NCBI GenBank assembly: GCA_009787075.1
Contig: WRGS01000203.1
Coordinates: forward strand, 1 to 11,816
Source of the DNA: Paludibacter sp.
GTDB taxonomy: Bacteria; Bacteroidota; Bacteroidia; Bacteroidales; Paludibacteraceae
DNA length: 11,816 bases
Reading direction: 5' to 3'
In this document: piece by piece, positions 7,112-11,816 of the stretch
How positions within the stretch are numbered: the stretch's first letter is position 1
Layout of the letters: each line of letters begins with the position of its first letter
Position numbers and translations under genes: made by a program
The notes under the pieces: model-generated
What the model saw: only the letters and a program-made list of their open reading frames with translations
Database searches by the model: none
What the model was told of the DNA's origin: nothing

Positions 7112-7128
7112 AAGGATTACAAATCCTT
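7112..7128. repeat. Short inverted repeat AAGGATT-aca-AATCCTT
   Basis: A perfect 7-bp inverted repeat with a 3-base loop lies between the 26-bp palindrome and the terminator of the transporter gene. No T tract follows on either strand. It may be a fragment of a dispersed repeat; no function can be assigned. Confidence 0.5.
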
Positions 7129-7142
7129 GAAATAACGCACAA

Positions 7143-7179
7143 AACGAGGTCAGAAGTTTTCATAACTTTCGACCTCGTT
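7143..7179 (-). terminator. Hairpin terminator for the lacI-transporter unit
   Basis: AACGAGGTC (7143-7151) and GACCTCGTT (7171-7179) are perfect 9-bp arms. Inside, AGAAGTT and AACTTTC continue the stem with one mismatch and one wobble around the loop TTCAT. It starts 35 bases past the transporter stop codon. On the minus strand the stem runs into TTTTG, fitting an intrinsic terminator in that direction. On the plus strand the tail is only moderately T-rich, so two-way action is possible but weaker. Confidence 0.8.
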
Positions 7180-7214
7180 AATTTAATTAAAAAGTATGTT
7201 TATCGAGCAAATTA

Positions 7215-8525
7215 TTAACTTTGCTTTTCTTTAACCCATATAACAGCCACCGCTCCCAAAATAAGCGACACGCCCGCTACAACAAGCATATTTATCTGAT
7301 GTCCGCCAACAAGCGACAGCAAAACGCCGCCCAATGCGGCTGCCGCAATCTGCGGAATACAAATCGTTCCATTGAAAAGTCCGAGATAAGCGCCAATATT
7401 TCTACCCGAAAGCGCATTAGTCAAAATGGTAAATGGCAATGCCAACATTGCTGCCCAAGCACAGCCAATCAGAATATATGAACCGAATAAAAGATATTGA
7501 TTGTGGACAAAAAGTGTAGATATGAAACCTGCTGCTCCAAGCAAAAGACTGATAATATACGCTGTTGTTTTATTTTTGAAACGCGGAATTACTAAAGCCC
7601 AAATCACAGAAGCAAGTCCCTGAACAGCAAAAAGTACGCCAACCCAATTGCCTGCTATTTGATATTCGGCTGATTTTGCGTCTGTTACGCCCCATACATT
7701 TGCGGCAATTGCGCCATTGGTATAAGTCCACATATACATAAACGCTATCCAAGAGAAAAATTGCACCAAGCCCACAGTCCAGAATACTTTTGGTGCATTT
7801 TTGAGCAAAGTAATGAAATCTGATTTTTCTTTTACAGGCGGATTGGCATCAAAACCATGAAATGAGGCATATTCTTGTGGCGGCATTTCTTTTACTTTCC
7901 ACATAGTATAAAATACGCACAAGATCAAAATGGCAGCGCCTCCATAAAACGAATAAATAACAGAATCAGGTATAACCCCTTCTGCTGCGATATTTGAAAT
8001 TCCTATCCATGTTAAAATAAAAGGAAACAAAAAGCCTAAAACGCTGCCTGCATTTACCAAAAAACTTTGAATGGAGTAGGCAAATGTTTTCTGTTTTTCA
8101 TTGACCACGTCGCCCACAAGCATTTTGAAAGGTTGCATTGCCATATTTATCGAAGTATCAAGCAACATTAGAGCTACAAGTCCGAAAATCATCGCCGCCG
8201 AAACAGCCATTCCAAAACTGCCCGCATTAGGTAGCAGGCACATTACTATAACGGCTACCAGCGCACCGACAAAAAGATATGGAATCCTGCGTCCCAGACG
8301 TGGAATCCATGTTTTATCGCTCAACGAACCAACAATTGGTTGAACAATAAGCCCCATTAAAGGCGGAAGAATCCAAAAATATGAAAGATTGTGCGGGTCG
8401 GCGCCCAAAGTCGAAAATATGCGGCTGATATTCGCGCTTTGCAAAGCGTATGCGATTTGTACGCCAAAAAATCCGAAACTTAAATTCCAGATTTTCCAAA
8501 AAGAAAGGTCAGGTTTATTTGTCAT
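7215..8525 (-). CDS. SLC45/GPH-like MFS sugar transporter
   Basis: Integral inner-membrane protein of 436 residues with about 12 hydrophobic segments, a typical MFS secondary transporter. The N-terminus (FWKIWNLSFGFFGVQIAYALQSANISRIF) and the loop GSLSDKTWIPRLGRR (66-80) fit the MFS signature after helix 2. The segment LLDTSINMAMQPFKMLVGD (121-139) matches the pattern around helix 4 of plant sucrose and SLC45 proton-sugar symporters. Uptake of a disaccharide such as maltose or sucrose by proton symport is thus the best guess, but the substrate cannot be read from the sequence. It starts 24 bases after the stop of the lacI-type gene on the same strand, so the two are probably co-transcribed and the regulator likely responds to the transported sugar or its product. 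No phosphorylase or glycoside hydrolase follows. Confidence 0.88.
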   Translation of the reverse strand: MTNKPDLSFWKIWNLSFGFFGVQIAYALQSANISRIFSTLGADPHNLSYFWILPPLMGLIVQPIVGSLSDKTWIPRLGRRIPYLFVGALVAVIVMCLLPNAGSFGMAVSAAMIFGLVALMLLDTSINMAMQPFKMLVGDVVNEKQKTFAYSIQSFLVNAGSVLGFLFPFILTWIGISNIAAEGVIPDSVIYSFYGGAAILILCVFYTMWKVKEMPPQEYASFHGFDANPPVKEKSDFITLLKNAPKVFWTVGLVQFFSWIAFMYMWTYTNGAIAANVWGVTDAKSAEYQIAGNWVGVLFAVQGLASVIWALVIPRFKNKTTAYIISLLLGAAGFISTLFVHNQYLLFGSYILIGCAWAAMLALPFTILTNALSGRNIGAYLGLFNGTICIPQIAAAALGGVLLSLVGGHQINMLVVAGVSLILGAVAVIWVKEKQS

Positions 8526-8549
8526 AATTATTATATATTTATATATTTA

Positions 8550-9572
8550 TTAATTTTTTTGATTTCGTGTTGTTTCGCGCAGTACGAGCGAAGTTTTAAT
8601 TATCTTATTTTTAGGCGCGTGTTCGTTTTTTCCTATTTTGTCAATCAAAAGATTCATCGCCTGCTCGCCGATTTTTAGAGGATGTTGATTGACTGTTGAG
8701 AGCATCGGGTCAGTATTCTGCGAGGCTTCAGAATTTGAAAATCCGAAAATAGAAACATCTTCAGGAACGTTTATCTCAAGGTTTTTTGTCGCCAGCAACA
8801 CACCTATTGCCGTATAATCGTTCATACACATAAATCCGTCAGGGTGTTCTGCCTGTTGCAGCAGGTCAAACGCATTTTGATAACCCAACTGTTTGGTGTC
8901 GGCAATGCGTATAAAGTTTTCATTTATAGGGATTTCATTTTTTATTAAAGCATCAAAAAAACCGTTTTTTCGATTCTTTGAAATTTCTAAATTCAATGGC
9001 GCGTGGAAAAACGCAATCTTCTTACAGCCCGTTTTAATCATATATTCAACTGCTGAAAATGTTCCCGCATAATCATCAACCACAACTTTTGACGCATCAA
9101 TTTCGGGACAGATACGGTCGAAAAAAACAACAGGTATATCGTTGTAAATAAATTCTTTAAAATGGTCAAATTTTTTTGTGGTTTTTGCTATTGAAACCAT
9201 TACGCCGCAAACGTGCGCATTGAGCAAAGTCTTCACATTGAATATTTCTTTCTCATAATCTTCCATACTTTGACATACAATCAGGTAATAACCAAGCCTT
9301 TCTGCCGCAAGTTCCATTCCTGAAAGTATAGTTGAAAAAAAATTATTTGCCAGTTCGGGTATAATTACGCCAACAATCCGCGAACGTTGATTTTTTAAGC
9401 CCAAAGCAAGCGAATTCGGTACGTATTTATGTTCACGGGCATAACTCTGCACAAGTTCTATTGTACTGTCGCTTATATCATGGTTATTATGCAACGCACG
9501 TGAAACAGTTGAAACCGAAACCCCAAGTGCTTTGGCAATATCTTTAATCGTTATTTTAAAATTTATTGGCAT
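8550..9572 (-). CDS. LacI-family transcriptional regulator
   Basis: DNA-binding regulator of 340 residues from the chosen ATG (9570-9572, MPINFKITIK). The frame extends nine codons further to a TTG at 9599, but family proteins begin just before the helix-turn-helix. Residues 8-27 (TIKDIAKALGVSVSTVSRAL) are the LacI helix-turn-helix, followed by HDISDSTIELVQSYAREHKYVPN and a hinge (NSLALGLK). From about residue 65 (RIVGVIIPELANNFF) it is a periplasmic-binding-protein-like effector domain, with PVVFFDR, VVDDYAGTFSAVEYMI, NDYTAIGVL, VSIFGFSNSEASQ and STVNQHP. The ligand is probably a sugar. It lies directly upstream of a sugar transporter on the same strand and may regulate its own operon. No CG-centred LacI-type operator is visible in the adjacent intergenic DNA. 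Confidence 0.93.
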   Translation of the reverse strand: MPINFKITIKDIAKALGVSVSTVSRALHNNHDISDSTIELVQSYAREHKYVPNSLALGLKNQRSRIVGVIIPELANNFFSTILSGMELAAERLGYYLIVCQSMEDYEKEIFNVKTLLNAHVCGVMVSIAKTTKKFDHFKEFIYNDIPVVFFDRICPEIDASKVVVDDYAGTFSAVEYMIKTGCKKIAFFHAPLNLEISKNRKNGFFDALIKNEIPINENFIRIADTKQLGYQNAFDLLQQAEHPDGFMCMNDYTAIGVLLATKNLEINVPEDVSIFGFSNSEASQNTDPMLSTVNQHPLKIGEQAMNLLIDKIGKNEHAPKNKIIKTSLVLRETTRNQKN

Positions 9573-9596
9573 AAAAATTAAAATTTTTTCAAAGTA

Positions 9597-9653
9597 CAAA
9601 ATTAAAGTTTTTTTTTATAAAAAAGTTTTTTTCAAAAAAATATTTTAATTTTG
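9597..9653. promoter_or_regulatory. Divergent candidate promoters between lacI and nitroreductase genes
   Basis: Two copies of TAATTTTG (TAnnTTTG) face apart: on the minus strand at 9604-9597, about 24 bases before the lacI ATG, and on the plus strand at 9646-9653, about 95 bases before the nitroreductase ATG. They form the ends of an imperfect inverted repeat. No TTTG with correct spacing supports either box and the whole 9573-9748 stretch is almost pure A/T, so chance matches are possible. Confidence 0.4.
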
Positions 9654-9748
9654 ATAAAAATTTTATGCTATTAAACTTCCTAATAAAATTTCTGTCAAAT
9701 CAAATTATTAATTTTTAAAATTTTAATTTATTTTATATTATTAAAAAA

Positions 9749-10345
9749 ATGAAGAAAACAGTATTTTTAGTTTTAAGTTTGGGTATTATAATTGCCTCAA
9801 ACACAAGTTGCCAAAGCAAAGGCAACGCTCAAAATCAGTCAAAATCTGAAATTGTAAACGAAAACATTCTTGCTCGCCGCAGTATCCGCGCTTACACCGC
9901 GTTGCCTGTATCTCGCGATACGATTGATTTGATTATGAAATCGGCGATTAACTCTCCGAGCGCAAGAAACGACCAGCCTTGGGAAGTTCGCGTTATCAGC
10001 AATGCAGATTTTTTGGCGAAAATTAAAGCAGTTGCGCCCGATTTTTACAATGCGCCAACATTGATTCTCGTTGCAAATGACACTACAAACAGTTACAGTC
10101 CGTTTGATACGGGAATTTTTACGCAAACTGTGATGCTCAGCGCAGAATCGTATGGTTTGGGAACTGTAGCCTTAGGAAGAGTTGCCCACGCACTTAACAG
10201 CGGAACTCCTGAGGCAAACGCTGTGGTGGCAGAGTTAAATTTACCTGCTAATTATCGGATAATCATTGGAATAGCGCTCGGACATAAAGCGCAATTTCCC
10301 GAAGCAAAACAACGAAATCCTAATAAAGTACAAATTTTAGAATAA
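9749..10345 (+). CDS. Nitroreductase-family protein with lipoprotein-like signal peptide
   Basis: FMN-dependent nitroreductase-like protein of 198 residues, with an export signal unusual for this mostly cytosolic superfamily. Residues 1-20 are KK plus a hydrophobic core ending ASNTSC, where Cys21 could be lipidated; Asn at -3 deviates from the classical lipobox, though Bacteroidota tolerate variation. Residues 22-36 form a Q/S/N/K-rich linker. The enzyme domain starts near 37 with ENILARRSIRAYTALPV (39-53, the FMN phosphate-binding RRSIR), then AINSPSARNDQPWEV (66-80), APTLILVAND (102-111), a middle part with YGLGTVALGR (135-144), and LPANYRIIIGIALGHK (165-180). Length is normal for a small nitroreductase plus signal. 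The electron donor and substrate are unknown. It is probably transcribed alone, divergent from lacI. Confidence 0.87.
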   Translation: MKKTVFLVLSLGIIIASNTSCQSKGNAQNQSKSEIVNENILARRSIRAYTALPVSRDTIDLIMKSAINSPSARNDQPWEVRVISNADFLAKIKAVAPDFYNAPTLILVANDTTNSYSPFDTGIFTQTVMLSAESYGLGTVALGRVAHALNSGTPEANAVVAELNLPANYRIIIGIALGHKAQFPEAKQRNPNKVQILE

Positions 10346-10394
10346 GATTTGTTAATAAATTATCTATTTTTTATATTAAAAAACATTTTTTTTA

Positions 10395-10424
10395 TTTGTT
10401 TTTAAAAAAAATGTTGTACTTTTG
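10395..10424 (+). promoter_or_regulatory. Strong Bacteroidota promoter for the winged-helix gene
   Basis: TTTG at 10395-10398 and TACTTTTG at 10417-10424 are separated by 18 bases, close to the Bacteroidota -33/-7 consensus. The -7 box continues as CAGCC, exactly as in the tRNA promoter 350 bases downstream. The expected leader to the ATG at 10471 is about 40 bases. Confidence 0.8.
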
Positions 10425-10470
10425 CAGCCGAAAAAATAACTCATAATTTTAATAAAAAAACAATCTCATT

Positions 10471-10674
10471 ATGAATTTAGAAAAAATAGGCATTAATGCA
10501 GGAGTAGTTTGGAAAGCATTGGAAAGTGTTAAAGAATTGGACATCAAAGGCTTAAAAAAAGCAACCAAACTTACCGAAAAGGATTTGAACTACGCATTAG
10601 GTTGGCTGGCTCGCGAAGGGAAAGTAAATTTCATAGAAGACGGCGAGCAGGACACTTTTGTCAAATTGGCGTAA
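10471..10674 (+). CDS. DUF2582 winged helix-turn-helix protein
   Basis: Tiny protein of 67 residues matching the DUF2582 winged-helix family of Bacteroidota. It starts MNLEKIGINAGVVWKAL, followed by a helix-turn-helix-like stretch, LDIKGLKKATKLTEKDLNYALGWLAREGKV (23-52), and ends in a short strand (NFIEDGEQDTFVKLA) that would form the wing. The family has no firmly established role; DNA binding or a protein-interaction role is inferred from the fold. The start is supported by the promoter 47 bases upstream and by the family N-terminus. It is a single-gene unit with its own promoter and terminator, suggesting steady high expression. Confidence 0.9.
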   Translation: MNLEKIGINAGVVWKALESVKELDIKGLKKATKLTEKDLNYALGWLAREGKVNFIEDGEQDTFVKLA

Positions 10675-10695
10675 CTTTTTTGTGAAGCAAAAAAG

Positions 10696-10736
10696 AAAAG
10701 ACGAATAATTTCAAAAAAATTGTTCGTCTTTTTTGT
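10696..10736 (+). terminator. Rho-independent terminator of the winged-helix gene
   Basis: AAAAGACGAATAATT (10696-10710) pairs with AATTGTTCGTCTTTT (10718-10732), with a single wobble and a 7-base loop, and runs on into further T residues. It begins 21 bases after the stop codon. The A-rich side would also permit use from the opposite strand. Confidence 0.88.
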
Positions 10737-10744
10737 ATAAAATT

Positions 10745-10774
10745 TTTGTAAAACAAAAAAAATTACTACTTTTG
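10745..10774 (+). promoter_or_regulatory. Promoter of the tRNA operon
   Basis: TTTG at 10745-10748, an 18-base spacer and TACTTTTG at 10767-10774 give the same layout as the promoter at 10395-10424; the next five bases, CAGCC, are also identical. Transcription should start about 30 bases before the tRNA-Gly gene. Confidence 0.82.
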
Positions 10775-10813
10775 CAGCCCGAATTTATAAAAATTGCGGC
10801 ATTGAAAAGTTTT

Positions 10814-10886
<73 letters not shown>

Positions 10887-10954
10887 CAAAAAAGAGTTTA
10901 AATTCCGAAATTGGCAAAAATAATTTTGGAATATTAAAATAAGGAATTAATGTT

Positions 10955-11039
10955 GCTCGAGTGGTGGAATGGTAGACACGAAGGACTTAAAATCCTTTGG
11001 CTTTTATCGGCTGTGCGGGTTCAAGTCCCGCCTCGAGTA
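10955..11039 (+). tRNA. tRNA-Leu (anticodon TAA)
   Basis: Class II tRNA with a long variable arm. The acceptor GCTCGAG (10955-10961) pairs with CTCGAGT (11032-11038), giving the G1-U72 pair usual in bacterial tRNA-Leu, and the discriminator is A. The anticodon stem AAGGA/TCCTT encloses CTTAAAA, with TAA at 10988-10990. The variable arm follows (TGGC...GGCTG), then the T arm GCGGG-TTCAAGT-CCCGC. CCA is not encoded. It reads UUA and UUG codons and sits 68 bases after tRNA-Gly with no promoter between, so both are probably cut from one transcript. Confidence 0.97.
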
Positions 11040-11052
11040 CTTGTAAAAAAAT

Positions 11053-11098
11053 ATCTGTCTGTAAATCAGTGTATTTGCAGGCAGATTTTGTTTTTGTT
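11053..11098 (+). terminator. Terminator of the tRNA operon
   Basis: A 14-bp stem pairs 11053-11066 (ATCTGTCTGTAAAT) with 11073-11086 (ATTTGCAGGCAGAT). It has two G-U wobbles and a 6-base loop, and is followed by a T-rich tract with two G interruptions. It lies 13 bases after tRNA-Leu and separates the tRNAs from ftsH. Confidence 0.87.
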
Positions 11099-11247
11099 TG
11101 GAGGTTTTTTTGAAAAAATTAATTTCATAAGGTAAATCAAATTGTTTTTCGTATGAACATAAATATGGAAATTCATAAAAAGAGGCTTTGTATATTCACA
11201 AAAAAACTTCTGATTGGCGTTGAATTTTTAAAATCAAAAAATTATAT

Positions 11248-11255
11248 TAATTTTG
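11248..11255 (+). promoter_or_regulatory. Candidate -7 element for ftsH
   Basis: TAATTTTG followed by CAG matches the -7 consensus and shares TTTTGCAG with the two promoters at 10417 and 10767. The expected TTTG is absent at 18-22 bases upstream. Starting here gives a 5' leader of about 85 bases before the ftsH ATG. Apart from this box I see no gene or strong structure in 11099-11348. Confidence 0.55.
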
Positions 11256-11348
11256 CAGTCAATTTTTAATTTATTTACTAAAAATAATAATTTAATCTAT
11301 AAATACTTGCACATCAAACAGTTGAATTAAATATTCTAATTCTAAAAA

Positions 11349-11816
11349 ATGGAAACAAATAAAGGCAAACAACAATTTAATAAGTTGAATGACAAAAATC
11401 AACCGCCCAAATTTAATTATTCATGGCTATATTTCGGAGTAATCGCTATTTTAGTGTTTTTTATGTTCAGCAGAAACGATTCGGTTGGGGTAAAACGCGA
11501 AAAAAATTTTTCCGAGTTTGAAAAATACCTCAACTCAGGCAGCATCGATAATATTGTGGTATATCCTTCGCCGCCGCTTTCTACTATTGAAGCTGAAATA
11601 AAAAAGGATTCTGTTGAGAAAATTCTTGGCAAAATTGAAAATTTTAACAGCGATAAAGGTGCATTTATTACCGTAAAAATTCCTACTATTGATGAATTTA
11701 TAAAACTTACAGACCAAGCCAAAGCAGACGAAAAATTCAGTGGTACAATAACTTACAAAGACAGAACAAAATATTGGGATTTAATTTCAATGTTTTTGCC
11801 AATCGCAGTGATAATT
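11349..11816 (+). CDS. ftsH: ATP-dependent zinc metalloprotease FtsH (5' part)
   Basis: The first 156 codons of an inner-membrane AAA+ protease that degrades unneeded or damaged membrane and cytosolic proteins. Residues 1-24 are a polar, cytoplasmic N-terminus. Residues about 25-41 (YSWLYFGVIAILVFFMF) form the first membrane helix. Residues 42-140 are the periplasmic FtsH extracellular domain, with KNFSEFEKYLNSGSIDNIVVY (53-73), then a K/E-rich part and FITVKIPTIDEF. From residue 142 (YWDLISMFLPIAVII) the second membrane helix begins. The AAA ATPase (Walker A/B, SRH) and HEXXH protease domains lie beyond the window edge, so the identification rests on the N-terminal architecture and similarity to Bacteroidota FtsH. 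No SD is seen; the ATG follows an A-rich stretch. Confidence 0.9.
   Translation, partial: METNKGKQQFNKLNDKNQPPKFNYSWLYFGVIAILVFFMFSRNDSVGVKREKNFSEFEKYLNSGSIDNIVVYPSPPLSTIEAEIKKDSVEKILGKIENFNSDKGAFITVKIPTIDEFIKLTDQAKADEKFSGTITYKDRTKYWDLISMFLPIAVII

Noticed and set aside
6652..7214. Possible CRISPR or mobile element in the palindrome-rich gap
   Set aside because: The repeats are single inverted structures without regular direct repeats and spacers, no transposase remnant is seen, and the content is better explained by a pseudogene, palindromes and a terminator.
9573..9599. Extended N-terminus of the LacI regulator from a TTG at 9597-9599
   Set aside because: The extra residues are not family-like, overlap the candidate promoter, and an ATG lies just before the helix-turn-helix.
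11153..11271. 38-codon ATG frame before ftsH
   Set aside because: Lys/Phe/Ile-rich with no recognisable features; it overlaps the candidate ftsH -7 element and has no promoter of its own.

Overview
The window looks like chromosomal DNA from a low-GC member of the Bacteroidota, probably Bacteroidales. The evidence is threefold: several promoters match the Bacteroidota pattern TTTG-N(about 18-22)-TAnnTTTG rather than -35/-10 boxes; genes generally lack clear Shine-Dalgarno sequences; and the proteins belong to characteristic Bacteroidota versions of their families (DUF3109, DUF2582, a MuiA-like DUF4139 protein carrying a SusC-like insert, an FtsH with a long periplasmic segment). The species cannot be named from this sequence.

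Layout. Positions 57-4663 hold three leftward genes: glyA (serine hydroxymethyltransferase), an exported DUF4140/DUF4139 protein with an inserted carboxypeptidase-regulatory-like and TonB-plug-like piece, and a YghO/BcerS-like GNAT acyltransferase. A terminator hairpin separates the first two, and a composite palindromic repeat separates the second and third. From a divergent intergenic region, DUF3109 and cinA run rightward, overlap by 4 bases and probably form one operon. Next comes a decayed lipoprotein gene (signal peptide, lipobox, stop, then one out-of-frame repeat unit), followed by three palindromes, the last of which is a good terminator for the leftward unit beyond it. That unit is lacI followed by an SLC45/GPH-like sugar transporter. 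Divergent from it is a nitroreductase with a lipoprotein-like signal peptide. The right end holds a DUF2582 winged-helix gene with a clear promoter and terminator, a tRNA-Gly(GCC)/tRNA-Leu(UAA) operon with its own promoter and terminator, and the first 156 codons of ftsH, cut by the window edge.

How the genes work together. Most are housekeeping: one-carbon metabolism (glyA), pyridine nucleotide repair (cinA), membrane proteolysis (ftsH) and translation (tRNAs). The lacI-transporter pair is a small sugar-responsive module whose catabolic enzyme is not in the window. The acyltransferase may have a link to bacterial sphingolipid synthesis. No CRISPR array, prophage, insertion-sequence transposase or obvious defence system is visible. 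I did not find a convincing wholly new system. The most unusual items are the chimeric DUF4139 protein, the decayed repeat lipoprotein and the palindromes.
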